NCBI GenBank assembly: GCA_035610365.1
Contig: CM069438.1
Location: forward strand, 47,178,837 to 47,242,836
Length of the DNA: 64,000 nt
Direction of reading: 5' to 3'
Source: Aquatica leii
Lineage: Eukaryota; Arthropoda; Insecta; Coleoptera; Lampyridae
Shown here: positions 1-12,389 of the stretch, piece by piece
Position numbering within the stretch: the first letter of the stretch is position 1
How the letters are laid out: every line of letters begins with the position of its first letter
The notes under the pieces: model-generated
Seen by the model: only the letters and a program-made list of their open reading frames with translations
Told to the model about the DNA's origin: nothing
The model's database searches: none
Made by a program: the position numbers and the translations under genes

Positions 1-173
1 AACCACGATTTCCAGGAGTAGTGCCAAAGTCAAATGCGATGCCAACATTGTGGTCAACAACGTCATACGATGCTACACAAAGAATGACAGACCAACTCAA
101 AACCGTACAATGAAAATAATTTTAACACAAGCTCTAAATATTCAACCCATATATCAGAAAAAGAAATCAAAAC

Positions 174-380
174 TTGCAAAAAAAATCAAATCCCCTTACA
201 AGTCACGTTGGGAAACAAGACCAAACCACATTTCTGGCCACGGCTTTTGTACGAATTAAATCAGCAACAGGAACCATGGAGTATTTACGAGTGCTGATTG
301 ATTACGGATCGCAATCATCATTCGTGACAAAAAAAGCAGCACAACCATTAGGAATGCCAAGAGAGAAGATCAAAATTTAA
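174..380 (+). pseudogene. BEL/Pao retrotransposon aspartic-protease fragment
   Basis: A 68-codon open stretch carries the start of a BEL/Pao-type retropepsin. The string LIDYGSQSSFVTKKAAQPLG matches the family pattern in which a catalytic Asp is followed by a variable residue and Gly-Ser-Gln, then a Phe-(Ile/Val)-Thr block. The upstream TAFVRIKSATG strand also fits. Nothing of gag, reverse transcriptase or integrase is visible; the similarity stops near 380, where an opposing LINE remnant begins. It is a scrap of an old element, part of which may lie left of the window. The family call is from memory of the motif, not a search. Confidence 0.6.
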
Positions 381-394
381 TTCAGATTTTCTCT

Positions 395-3300
395 TTTACC
401 GACTAAAAGAAACATGGTAACATTTATCTAAATTTAAATCGAGTTTATTAGCTGTACACCGCAATTTCAACTTTTTTAAGTCACTTTTCATCAGTTCCAC
501 GTCACTTACACCCCTTATAACTCAAAAGACTTTTAGGTCGTCAGCAAAAAACAAGTATTTAAAATAGCAGAATTGACTACAAAGAGGTTCAAAAGTAAAG
601 GGCCTAAATGGGATCTTTGAGGTACACCTAAAGTAGCAATAAAATCGTCGGAAAGAAAATCTGAAGAAAATTTTACTTTCAATCGCCTGTCATTCAAGTA
701 GTCACTGAACCAACGCAGTAGAAAGCCACTAGTACCATAATATTCCAGTTTAGCAATAAGTATAGTATGGTTAACCTTATCAAACGCCTTAGTGAAATCC
801 GTGTAAACAGATTCTACATCAGTTCCTTCCACGAAAACATCTAGGATATGTTGAGTGTAGATCACAAAGTTGGTAGAAGTTGAGCGGCTCTAATTATATT
901 TCTCATGGGTGAGCATAATTTTTGTTGTAGTAACTTTTCAAGAAGCTTAGGTTGTAACGTCCCGTTTGAATTCATTACATTAAAATTCAATTTTACATTC
1001 ATTTATTTCCTGCAACTAATATTGCACGTAAATTTATTCAGTTTGACAACGTCGCGTTGTATTTCGGAAGCGTCTGCATAGTTGACTTGAGTAGTAGCTT
1101 AAGCTTCCATTTTTCCGTTTGAACAATCTTGGCGTGCGTGTCGTAGTGATGCGGAGAAGACAAAATTTTCTTGATTATGGCGTAAAAACCCATGTAATTT
1201 AATTTTTATTCATTCCATCTAATTATTGGTGAGTTTACCTTTATTTTGATATAATTTTTCTATTGAATTCAACTTTTTAGTGGTTTCGCAATGTTACGCA
1301 ATCGTTAGACAAAGGACTTTATTTTGAAGGCCGTTGCATTCTAAACGCAGCGTGAGTACATGATGTCATTCAAAAAACCATTCTAATTATTTATATTTAG
1401 GGTCTTTTTATTGGATCTTTTCGTTTATGAATTTTTATTCTGGATCCTTTCTTTTTGGTTTTGTCGTTTAATTACTGGATTTTTCGTTAATGAAGCTTAT
1501 TATACATTGATAATTCATGCGTGCTGGTGTGTTTTGAGATCTACATTCCTTTAGAAGAATTTTATCATAAGAACAAAGAATGTGCTAAAAATAGAAGATA
1601 TCCGATAACGTTATATTAAACATGGTGAGTCAACTAAAATTACGATACTGCATTTTATCTTCAAATAATTAAATTGTGTTATTAAAACTTTTCACTCATA
1701 ACAAATCAAACGTTTACGACATTTGCATTTAATATCAATAATTAACAATTAGATGTAAGATTTTACGCTTTTTATTCATCACCGATTTAAAGGTGATTGG
1801 CGTCCAAATATTGTTTTAATCCATATTTTGTTTAATTCAAATATTGTTCTTTAATGTAAATAGTATATTAAGTTATAATTAATAAATTTAAGGAGTTCAC
1901 ATCTTTGTAATTATTTCCATTCAACCCATCACCCAGAGGTCTGTGCTTACGATTGCTTGCCGTGGTCAAATTATTAATTTTTGCTTTTTATTATACGTTC
2001 TTTATGCCGTCACTGTATTTTTTATTTACAAGGTATGGCAGCAAATATAGTAGTGGGACGGTAATTTCTTCTGACAAGAATTTTACTACCAACTTTTCTA
2101 AATTGGTCGAATGAATACTGATTTCCAACAATCAGGAAAGACTCCAGATTTTAAAGATCAGTTAAAGAGTATTTGAAGTGGATAACTTAAGACCATTCTG
2201 CAGTTTGTTAGCACAATTTGAAGTACTTCATCAGGACACATCGGCTTCTTACTAGTTAATTTTCCAAATGCTTGATATATTTCAAACTGAGTACACTGAA
2301 TGAGGAAGATGTCAATTCCAGAGTTAGATCTATTTTCTACTTTTGGCTGAACAACATTATCCTTCATTAATATTGAAGAAAAAAGTTAGCGAACATGTTG
2401 GCAATGACGCAACCATACGAGCTCTTCTCGCCATCAAAGAGCATTAGAACTGGCACACTTTTACCTTTCTAAGAGATTTAAGATAAGCCCAGAATAAGTT
2501 TAGATTAGCCTTCAAAGACTGCTCAACAAAATTTTTATAATTGGAGAGATCTGATTTTGCTAATGCTTTACATTTAGCTCGTGGAGTAGAAAAATGGTTG
2601 TAATGTTCCAAGATAATTTGATATTTATGTGCTATATTTTTCTTAATTAAATAATCTTTTAGCTCTGGAAAACACCATTTTGAAAATTTACTGGCACATT
2701 TTTTCTGAATAGGTACATACAAATTAAAAGATTTTTTGAGAACTACATAGAACGTCTCTACCGCCTTTTCCAAATTGTAAGATAACATTTGACTAGTAAA
2801 AATTAGCTCCCATCGTATTTGTTCAAAATAATAGTTTAACAGAAGTAGACTGAACTGGGTCAACTTTTGTGTGACTGACGCCTAGAGATATTTTTAGAGG
2901 AGGGTGACCACCGACAATATCAACCAAGGGTTCCTCGCACTGCCAACATGTACCAATATCTCCAAGAGCAAAGCAAAGATCTAATAAGGTACTTTAATAT
3001 ATAACAAAATGTAAACCCAGACCAACCATACGACATGTACATACGTTACTTGTACGATCAATAGCTTCAGTAGAATCAGGTAGGGTTGTGTCTATGCTCC
3101 AATTTATTTTAGGTAAGTTAAAATTGCCAATAACAACTGTGTCACAGCGTGAGTGCTCACAGTTAATTTTATCAAGTTCAGATACGAATAACCTATATAC
3201 CTTAACTCCCGGACTCGAAGGCATATACACAGCACAGATTATTATGCCAGTCTTTTTTAATTCAAGTTCCAGGAACCTAACTTCAAGTAAAGACTTAATA
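395..3300 (-). pseudogene. LINE ORF2: endonuclease and reverse transcriptase remnant
   Basis: Endonuclease: VVIGNFNLPKINWS (about 3150-3110) is the (G/N)-(D/N)-F-N block. A linker open frame spans 2863-2444. The reverse transcriptase starts at 2367 (FEIYQAFGKLTSKK) and continues through SGVFPDCWKSVFIRPI near 2120 and NYRPTTIF near 2060. It is then interrupted by the solo LTR and resumes at 948 with KLLEKLL. Later motifs are RSTSTN (about 870), VYTDFTKAFDKVNH (motif A, about 800), GVPQ (motif B, about 640) and FFADDLKVF (motif C, about 550-525). The frame resumes exactly when the LTR and one target copy are removed. Several stops and shifts make it non-functional. Confidence 0.75.
953..2030. 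mobile_element. Solo LTR (gypsy type), TSD AGGT
   Basis: The segment begins TGTAACGTCCCG and ends TTTATTTACA (TG...CA). It is flanked by AGGT at 949-952 and 2031-2034, a 4-bp target duplication as made by gypsy-type integrases. No internal coding sequence is present. The host LINE reading frame is restored exactly when the segment and one AGGT are removed, which fixes the boundaries. The length (1,078 bp) and the TGTAAC start resemble the other solo LTRs in the window, but the body is visibly different. Confidence 0.85.
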
Positions 3301-3666
3301 TGTTAGAGGATATATGCTTTCTTACCGCAACAAGAACCCCTCCTCCTGAGCATTTTGAACTGGAAGCAGAATCACGATCTCTTCTATAAACTATAAAAGT
3401 ATCTAAACACATTTCAGCAGTGTAAACTCTACAGTGTAACTAAGTTTCTGTAAGAACATTAATTTAGAATTAAAATTAAAATTAAAAAAAAAAAAATTTA
3501 TCCACCACGCTTCTAACATTTTGGTAATAGAGAGATAGTGATTTTGATTGCTAAGCTTCAGTTGCAGGATTTGATTGAACTACCTTCGGTACTTTATTAA
3601 TATATTTGATTTTCAAATTCAACTCACCTCTTCCCTTTCTATCTTCCAATTCCTTAAAGACCTCTT

Positions 3667-4197
3667 TCACTGCTCTCTTTGCATTATTGTCAGATCATGT
3701 TTGACAGTTTTCATCTTCAAACTTCTAGCAAACTGAATAACTTTATTTGCAATTTCCTGAGATTCAAGAATTAATTTAATAGAGCGCATACTTGTTACCA
3801 TTGGTTTACCAATTCGTATGATCTTCCTAGGAAATGCCTGACCAACTCCTAACTCAGTAAGCATATAAGTAACGTTTAATGTATCATGCTCAATCACTCC
3901 AAATAACATACCATTAGTTTTTTTTAATTCTCGTTCATTTATTTCTTCCAATAATGCAGATGTCTTTTTATAGGCGTAGCATTATTATTATTAACCTTTG
4001 CTTCAATCTCACTAATTCTCTTATCATTAGATTTACTCTTCGTCTCTACTGCTTTAATCCTATTGCTTATCTTATTCAAGTCATCTTTTATTTATACAAT
4101 CGGCATGAAGCCAGCGCTGACAAAGCCCATCATATTGTATGCCACGGTCAGATCGCCTCACAGATTTTATACAAATTTTGCAAGAAACTAAACTCAT
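3667..4197 (-). pseudogene. LINE ORF1 with PHD-like finger, coiled region and RRM-like domain
   Basis: Starting at the ATG at 4197-4195, the protein opens MSLVSCKICIKSV and continues to YDGLCQRWLHADC, a PHD-like Cx2C...Cx2WxHx2C finger in which one expected Cys is Tyr. A TGA at 4083-4081 ends this frame. A Lys/Glu-rich probable coiled region follows. The frame from 3951 to 3667 carries the ORF1 nucleic-acid-binding block: LFGVIEHDT, TELGVGQAF, IIRIGKP, RSIKLILES, then VKHDLTIMQREQ. This order is typical of ORF1p in Jockey/CR1-group elements and fits the ORF2 just downstream. Confidence 0.65.
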
Positions 4198-4559
4198 ATT
4201 TTTGAAAAGGTTTTCTGGTTTAACTTCACACTGTAAGAGATTAACGGCCGGTCAACCCGTCAAACTTTTATATTGATTTCATTTTGATATTATCATTGAA
4301 TAATAAATGTAAGAAGAAATGCAACTTAAGGGGCGATATCGTATCGACTGCTTGGATCGAGATATAGAGGTCGCCACGTTCGTATTGGATCGAGATTTTT
4401 CAGTTCTTGCGTGTCTGTCGACTTGTAAACTTCGGAATTGAATTGAAAGTTTTTCTTGGGTTAACATTGCGATACGATTTTTGAAATTCTGGTAGTAGTA
4501 ATGTTTGTTTGAACTTTTGTTTAGTTTAAGTGTAAATATATTATTGATTTATTTTTAAA

Positions 4560-6494
4560 ATGGGAAAAGTTACAGATCACGGTTGTGTTTATATTAATTG
4601 TGAAAATAATAATACCGAAAACAAAGGTACTAGTTTTCTTAAGTTTTTTATTAGTGATAAAGTGCGTGCTAAAGAATGTTAGAAAAACTGTGGAAATATA
4701 AACATTGCCACAATGAACTTGGAAGATTTAAAACAAAAGAAGATTTGTGAGAAGCATCTTCGGAGATAATGTATAACAACAAAAGGAAATTTTAAACACA
4801 CTGCAGTTCTTGTTCTACACCTTCAATCAGGTAAATATTTTTAAATTTTTTTTTCTACCAAACGTTTAAAAATGGTTTAAATTAGCATCGGAGAATCTCC
4901 TTGTCCGGATTCTTATTCTTCTTGTTGCACTTAATTGTACAATAACTTAAAATATTTACTGTAAATCAGTAGCTGAGATCGCTATTATTTTCTACGATCA
5001 ATGATCGCAATCATGGTATTTAGAATTAATTAGTAATAGACTGTTGCTAAAAAGTCGCTCGTGTAAAGTTAGTCATAAATCTAGCCATAAACATTCGATT
5101 TTCGTTTTCCGGGATACAATAACGTTTGGAGTATTGAAAATCAACATATCTAAGTATTTTTTAATATTGTTTCTAAACAATAAGTTAATTAAAATTTGTT
5201 CATATTTAGATTTTAAAAAAATATTTACAAAAATTCACAGAAAATAGATACTACTGTGATGTTTTTTTTTTCGACATGACGTGCTATTTGAATTCTGATG
5301 CAAACTTACGAACAAATAGTTTAAAGCATTAATAAACAACATATTAAAAATAAGTTCGTTCTTTCGTAAATTAAATGTTTCTATTTGAAATTGACCCTGA
5401 AAAGATTGTTGAGTAATTAGTAATAACTCGTGTTGATATTTGTCTCAAACAAGATTTATGTATTAAAAATAAATTTGCAATTCTTTTCAAATACGTATTG
5501 TCATTTGTAGTTAATGCTTATTGTTTTTAACTTCCTGTGTTTTTATGATTTACCTTGTTGTTTATATAAAGCTAGGTTTTTCCTAAATGTTGAATGGGTG
5601 ACACAAATTTTACAAACCTTCTTTCCTAGAAGAGTTTTCTAATTCTCTTTGAAAAGAATGCATTGTTAAATTTCTGTAAACAAAAAATATAATTCAATGT
5701 TTAAATTCGTGTTACTTTTTATTAAAAATCTGTATGTGGTTTAAAATTCTTACGAGTAAAAGAGCAAAGGGGTTATTTACCTACAAAATTTTACGATTTT
5801 CCGTGAACTACCTGCATACTTAAAGTTTATTATACATTTATTAAAGTAAATATTATAGTGTTATATTAGTCTTATTTGTTTATGCGACAATTAAAAGTAT
5901 TAATTTCTTTTCCACAACCGCAATTGTTATTTTATAAGCGATCAATGATTGCGATCGTTATTGTACAGACGCTCGATATCGCGATCATTATTTTGCATAA
6001 TGATAGATTCATCGTAATTGCATAATCGCTCTGGCCATTGCTTTAAATGTTTTTTGTTGATGTTGGCATGTCGAATAAAAATATCGTTTTTGTAAATGTT
6101 AGGGCCGCATTTCTGTAGCACCTTGTTTACTAAATCGTTAATTTTTTAAAAAATAAAACAAATTATAAACAAAATTCTTTTATGTTTATTTTAGCACGCT
6201 AAAAGCACTTCAATACAAATCCAACAATACATAAAATATTTTTACAATTGTTTAAAAAAAAATCGCAAAAATTTTGAAAATACTAATACTAATTGCATTT
6301 TCAAAACTTTATTTTTAAAATACTAACAACTTAATTTTTTTTTTACTTTTTGGGCTTATTTAGTATAATTTTTTACAGAAGCTGTAATTGTTGATATGAA
6401 CATCAACCTAAGATACTCAAATGTAGTAGTTTCTCAAACATATGGAAGAAAACGGCGATTGTTATTTATTGATGACGATCGTGAAGACGAATAA
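4560..6494 (+). pseudogene. THAP zinc-finger protein pseudogene, two exons
   Basis: Exon 1 (4560-4830) starts in good context (AAAATGG) and encodes a C2CH THAP finger. It contains C-x4-C in HGCVYINC, SFLKFF, NCGN, then KKICEKHL (C-x2-H) with 48 positions between the second and third metal ligands, followed by TTKGNFKHTAV. There are in-frame stops at the TAG after KEC (about 4679) and the TAA after HLRR (about 4770). A GT donor at 4831 and an acceptor (TTTTTTACAG) ending at 6378 give exon 2 (6379-6494). It continues in the same frame and ends YGRKRRLLFIDDDREDE, a basic then acidic tail that could be a nuclear signal. No P-element transposase catalytic region is visible. THAP proteins are DNA-binding factors or P-type transposase relatives. 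The exon pairing is inferred from phase; 4198-4559 is probably 5' flank. Confidence 0.5.
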
Positions 6495-8411
6495 ATTTAT
6501 TCTTTCTACAGCTCCAGTTCAGTAAACGAAGGTATAAGTAGACAAGCAATAATACGTAACTTTTAATATATGTTTTATAGTTGAAGATACGTCCTATAAT
6601 ATTTTGAAGATATCGGAACGACCACAGTGTGTTCTCAAATTCGTCAAGCCGTTAAGTTTTGACTAAACTACGCAACATAGTGATACAAATGGATTCTCCG
6701 TCAAAAATCCTTTTAAAGGATTAATTGGTCAATTATTCTTTCAGAAATTTAACATTAATTTTAATTTAAAATTATTTAAATTACCAGTCCACTAATAACA
6801 AATTCGTTTACATATGTTTCGAGCTTTAAAATAATGATGCTCATCTTCAGAAAATCTACAAAAAATGTCATATCTTTTCCAAAATATTATTTTTTGTAAG
6901 AAAATTTGGTGTTCAGAAATATATTTACTTTCTAAATTGTTTAAGAAGATTTCAGTAAAAATAAGTGGTAAATTTGATAATCAATTTTTAAACAAAATCT
7001 AGGTCTTTCAATGGGTTCTCCTTTATCACTTTTCTCAATTTTTTTAAGAAATTAAGTAAAGGTAACGATTTCAAGATTTCTTTTTCTAATGAAATATTTA
7101 TTTAATTTTTAAGCTACTTAAAGGTAGTAAAAATAAAGCTATTTAAGCTGTATAGTTGTTTCTGAAAGGTGGTTTACAGTTCCTTTAGAGCTTCTTTAAA
7201 ACTTTGCTAGTACCACAAAGAGCTGTATAAGCCTGATTTTAATGCATTAAAGGAGCTACCTAACAGCAACATAACTGAGAAATTTTTAGCTACTTAAACG
7301 CTTCATGGAGGTTTTAGTTTTTCACAAACCACTTAAAAGTGTTCTAAAGAGTAACTTTAAAAGCTAAAGTAGTTATAAAAAAGCCGGGTTTAGCTGCAAT
7401 TTGCCCACTGGGAAATTCTTCAATTACTACAGATCATTTATATTAAAATATCAAATAATTTTTGTTGAACTAGCAAACCAATTTCAATTACGATTTTAAA
7501 CTTAAATTTTTTTATATTTGTTTCTAAATTGCACCATCTTCCTTTTTTAAAATAATTAACATTTAACATTTTGTAAAACTCACATTTTTTTAATTATCTA
7601 GTTACAAATTTTTAGATTTGAGATTGTTCGAAAAAATGTAAGTTAAAAAACTTTTTGTAATCTTAACTTTTTATAAGTTTTATAATTTATTATTAGTGGA
7701 TTGGTAATTTGAATAATTTTAAAAATTGACGAATAATAACAATAAATCCCCATAACAATTTTCTTTTAATTTAATTTCCATTGTTTTAGTTATTTCCGTT
7801 TTCGATTTATATTTTACAAAAATAAATAAATATTTGAATATACATATTTTTTCGTTTTCTCAAATATAAAGCATGATATTGTTTAAGTTTATTTGACATT
7901 GACTTGTGTCATAACAATACAAGCTATTGTTTATGATATTAACCTGTTTTGAACAGGTAAACGGTAAAGTAAACATAAATATAACAAAAGGTTCTAACTG
8001 GTACTTCATAAGAAATAAGTAAGTTCGCAAAATAGAAACCACGATTTTGCAGATGGCAGCAGGTATTAGTTTATTAGTTTATGAAAAGAGGGGGTACAGA
8101 CGGGTAAAAAAAAGAGAAACAAGAGAGATAAAACTACAGTACGATTTTTAACACACTAGTTGCGCCTCTTCTTAAATTATTACTCAATGATATTATTTAA
8201 TATTAGATTGGTTTCAGTTATTTAGTATATACTATTTGTAATCTTTAATGTATGGTGTGTTGCCTATCTAATAATTTTCTGTACGGTTCTTTTTTAGTAT
8301 TTTATATTTCCTTATCTCTTATTTGGTTTTCGTAAAATGCAATTCTCTTCTTTATTGATATCTCTTTTAACCTTAGGGGATACAAAAAAAATACTGGAAG
8401 TGAGTATTAGG
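6495..8411. other. AT-rich segment without recognised genes
   Basis: I see no supported coding region. A small minus-strand open frame at 7860-8042 is hydrophobic but has no family features. The stretch 7130-7400 carries several pieces resembling 'agctactTAAA', plausibly an old degraded repeat, but no clear inverted ends. Confidence 0.4.
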
Positions 8412-9010
8412 GCTAGATAGAGACACCGGGGTATATTATAAGAGAAGAAGTGCAAGCACAAAAAAATAAAAGACAAAAAAAAGAACTATAAAGTATAAGA
8501 AAAAAATGAGGAAAAAAACCCAATATTGGTAAGAGATAAAGGGAGGAATAGTAAAGTACGAGCAGGATGCCAAAGAAAAATACTATAAAAGAAACAGGTA
8601 CGCGAGAGAAGAAATATAGAGATTAAAAGAAGAGGGAGTAGAGGTAAAAAGTGAAATAACAAAGAGAGATAGAAACATATAAAAACAAGAAAGATAAAAG
8701 CATATCAAAGAAGGAGTTTCAGAATATCTAATATAATATCTAAAAGGGAAAAAGAACAAAAGCAAGAAAAAAATGATAGCAAGATTCAGAGTTAGGAAAT
8801 AAATACTAGAGAAAAGATGTGCAGACTATGAGGAGAAAAGACAGTGTTGAGAAATGAATGCATGGAGTGAAGAGAACAGGTTAAGAAACTAGAGGAAATC
8901 TTAGAAGAAAACGGAAAAGGAGCGGAGTGGATGGAAGAAGTATGGAGAAGAAGGAAACAGCTAAGAGGAGAAGAGGAAAAATGAAAACAGAAATAAGTGT
9001 AAACAAATGT
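8412..9010 (+). pseudogene. 3' end of a LINE ORF2 (C-terminal zinc-finger region)
   Basis: Spread over shifting frames, the strand reads TPGYIIREEVQAQK near 8430, then KRNRYAREEI, then MIARFRV, then a Cys-rich ETxEH-like segment and WMEEVWRRRKQL near 8940. This order matches the tail of the ORF2 in a LINE family common in insects, where an 'ARFRxGNE...RYW' block precedes a CxxC...ExxxHxxxxC finger. The adenine- and purine-rich composition agrees with the plus strand being the coding strand. Many frame breaks. The clade is not resolved; the pattern is recalled, not searched. Confidence 0.5.
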
Positions 9011-9550
9011 ATAAAGAATGTAAATGTACAGAGTAAACACGGATATCTTTGCAACACATATGTGAGCAAATGAAGATAAATTATACATATATTCAATAAA
9101 TGATTTTTTGTGAAATGTTGCAATTTTAATAGTCTTACATTTTAGAAGTAAACATGATATATGCAGAAACATTATAAGTCAGAGACGAAAAAAGATATTT
9201 TTGTGCTGCCAACATTGCAAACGTCAATATTCGTTCGTTAGTGTAGTTACGTAATGAACGAAAAAAGCTCTAGGGTGGCAAAATCAAAACTAGGAATCCA
9301 CATAAAAGTAAGTGTTCAAAGTGAATTAATATATTAGAACGAGTAAGCGACAGGTGGAAAAATCATTTTAAAAATCTTGAAATTCAGTTAAAATTGAAGA
9401 AAAACGATTTTAAAGTTAATGTCAAATCTGACAGATTTAGTAATAAATGTAGTACCAACATATTGTATTTCTGTTGATTTTTTTTATTTTTTCAAAAAAG
9501 AATGTAATTTTATGAAAGGCAACACAAAAAATAATGTACATTACTCTCGT

Positions 9551-9642
9551 CGAAAGAATCATAGCATAACTCACTCACATGCAACGCTCGGCCGTGCGGC
9601 CTCGCGTCGCATTAACGTTCGTTATGCTATTTCTTACTTTCG
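9551..9642. repeat. Imperfect inverted repeat with GC-rich core
   Basis: The left arm (9551-9570, CGAAAGAATCATAGCATAAC) is nearly the reverse complement of the right arm (9621-9642). The loop contains CTCGGCCGTGCGGCCTCGCG, which stands out from the AT-rich surroundings. No open frame or transposon end is obvious. It may be the tip of a MITE or a structured remnant. Confidence 0.45.
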
Positions 9643-12389
9643 ACTCTTGTTACGTAAACTACTATTAATAACAATCCCGTAATTAAATTACACTATTTTT
9701 TAGTAATCTGCTGATGTTGCAGTATTACAATAAATTAAAAAAACTATTCGATTACACTACAGCTATTTACTTTTTTCTGTCTTCTGTAAAATTTACTTTC
9801 AATTACTTAAGTTGTTTTTGGAAACAAATCATTCTTTGATTAGTTGTAAAATATATATAGTATGTACATAACTGGCTATATATCCCATTGCGGAATTGAT
9901 GCCGCTCCTATTGGAGCTCTTCAGACTATGTTAGTTGGTTGGTTCGTCACTCCTCTCTACCTTTCTTTTACTTTACGTTGTGTTTCCTTGCTTCTTCCAC
10001 TATTTTCCTCCACAACTTCATATCTTTCATTCTATTCTCTCCATTTATCAATTCTCATGGTCTTAATATCATTTATTACTTTATCTTGCCATCTTATTTT
10101 TGGCCTCCCTTTTGCTTTTGTTTCCGGTGGTTTCCATTTCATTATCTTTTTCGCAATCAATTCTTCTTTTTTTCTATTTACATGTCCGTACCAACGTATT
10201 CTCCTGGCTTTAGCTTCCTTTACTATGTTTATTCCTTTTAGTATTCTTCTATCTCTTGATTTGTTAATCTTATATGTAATTCTTCATTTATCTTCTTAGT
10301 TTCATTATTCTTCTAATTATTTTTCATTCAAATACTATTAATTTATCTGCATCTTTATTTGTGATGCGCATAGTTTCACTTGCGTATAGTACCGCTAGTT
10401 TTATTACTACTTTGTTCATTCTCATTTTTGTTTCCTTTGTTATCTGTTCACTTAATTTCTTTAAATCTGTTATATTTTTTAACGTTTTTAACGTTTCATG
10501 TACTTAGTTTTTTTAATTTAATTCTATTCCTCGTTTTCTTGCCTCGTCCTCTATTTTTTGTGTTATTTTCTTTTTTCTTCTTGTCACTAATGCGATATTG
10601 TCTGCATACGCAATTACTTGTATTGACTTTTGCATTATGAAGGCGGTTATTTTACAATTTTTTATTACACCTTCTAATGCTATGTTAAATAGAGCTGCGG
10701 ATAGTATATGTCCTTGTCTTACTCCTTTTACTTCTTTTACTGCGTTTGTTAATTCTTTTTGTGGTATTACATCTACCTTTGATTCTTCTAATATCATTTT
10801 AATTAGCCGTTTAAGTTGGTTGGTATCCCTAATGTTGATATGTCTTTCATTATCGTTTTTCTCTCTAAGCTGTCAAATGTTTGTTTAAAGTCTATGTACA
10901 AAATATGCAGATCAATCTCTCTTTTACAGCATTTTTCTATCACTTGATTTAGCGTGTGTATTTCATCAACTAAAGGTTTTCCTTGACTGAATCCATTTTG
11001 GTATTCTCCTACCTCCCTTCGTGTGTATTTATTCAGTCTTTTTCATATTATTGATGATAGTAGATTATACACTGTATTTAGTTGTATTATTCTTCTATGG
11101 TTGTTACATTTTGATAGATCTCCATTTTTTGGTATATAGGCATTATCATCCATAGTCGCCAATCTTCAGGCATTACTCCTTTTTCCCATACTGCTACTGG
11201 TAACTCGTATATTCTTGTTTTTAGCTCTTTTCTTTTTAGTGTTTTTTCATTTTTTGTATTATATATAATATTGTTTACCTCTTCTTGTGTTGGGTTTTCC
11301 ACTGTTTCTTTTTCTTGCGTATTATTTGTTTCTTTATCTACGCTAGTACCTTCTTCTGATCTTTTCTAGGTATTCTTGTAATTTTTTTTATTTATTCCTG
11401 TTATTGCTTTCATTTTGTTTGCTGTCTTATTTATCTATATAATTTTGTGTTGTTTTTGTTGTCCTTTTCTAACTCCTCCATTCTTGTTTTTAACCATTTC
11501 AACGTATTGTTTTTTTATTAATTTTATTCCGTCTTTTCGTATTTGTCTGTACTTTTCATAATCGTCTTCTTTGTTAGTTCTTATCCATTTTAATGTTGCC
11601 TCTCTTTTTTCCTTTATCCTTTCATTGCATTCATTCTCGTACCAATTGTATTTTTGTTTTATTTGTTTTTTTATGGTTTCTGATGTTTCTATTATTGCAG
11701 TTTTTATGTTTTTTCATTCGTCTTTTATGTTTTTATTTTTGTTTCTTCTAACTAGTTGTCTTTTGACCTCTTCTTACAACTTTGTTTTTTGTTGTCTTTA
11801 TTGTTTAATCTTTTAATATTTGATTTTTTGCTATTGCTTTGGTTTTGTTATCTCTTGCCACTCTTTGTTTTTGCTATTACTAAGTGGTGGCCTGTACTTA
11901 CACTGGTTCCTTTATAAGATCTTGCATCTTGTACTATACATTCTTTTTTCTTTTGTATTAAGATGTGGTCTATTTGGTTTCATTCTGTTATCCATAGTCT
12001 TGTCTATGTGACTTTATGATCCTTTTTATGTATGTACTTTGTACTTGCTATAAACAAATTAAATTATTCTGCTAGGTTACATAACTTTGTTCCATTATAA
12101 TTGGTTTTTCCATGCAGCGTTTCTTTGCCTGCTATATTTTGTATGTGTTCTTCTTTTTCTATCATTGCATTCAGGTCCCCTAGCAATATTAGCGTGTTGT
12201 GTTTTGGGATTTTCTCGCAATTACTTTCTATAGTTTCGTAGAATATGTCTTTTTCTTCATTTTTTGCTACTTTGGTTGGTGCATATATATCTATTATAGA
12301 AATATTTGCTATCTAGTTTTTAATTCTTAGATATGAGATTCTATCATTTATTTTCTTGAATTCCAGTACTTGGTTTCTATATAGTTATA

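Larger units (their letters stand above)
395..4197 (-). mobile_element. Jockey/CR1-group non-LTR retrotransposon, degraded, split by a solo LTR
   Basis: Read on the minus strand, this holds ORF1 (4197 down to 3667) and then ORF2 with endonuclease, linker and reverse transcriptase (about 3300 down to 395) in the usual LINE order. The 3' end is cut off inside the reverse transcriptase, next to the BEL fragment. A 1,078-bp solo LTR sits at 953-2030. Frame breaks are frequent, so the copy is dead. A PHD-type finger in ORF1 suggests the CR1/Crack/Daphne side of the Jockey superfamily; the clade is inference. Confidence 0.75.

Noticed and set aside
4990..5960. Repeated CGATCAATGAT(C/T)GC motifs near 4998 and 5939 as a transposon's ends
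   Set aside because: Short, same-orientation and without flanking duplications; likely chance or old repeat debris inside the THAP intron.
8583..9172. Minus-strand hydrophobic open frames (membrane-protein-like)
   Set aside because: They are shadows of the purine-rich LINE coding strand on the plus strand.
9862..12011. Plus-strand hydrophobic Phe/Leu/Ser-rich open frames
   Set aside because: They are antisense to the RTE-like LINE; the minus strand carries the reverse-transcriptase motifs.
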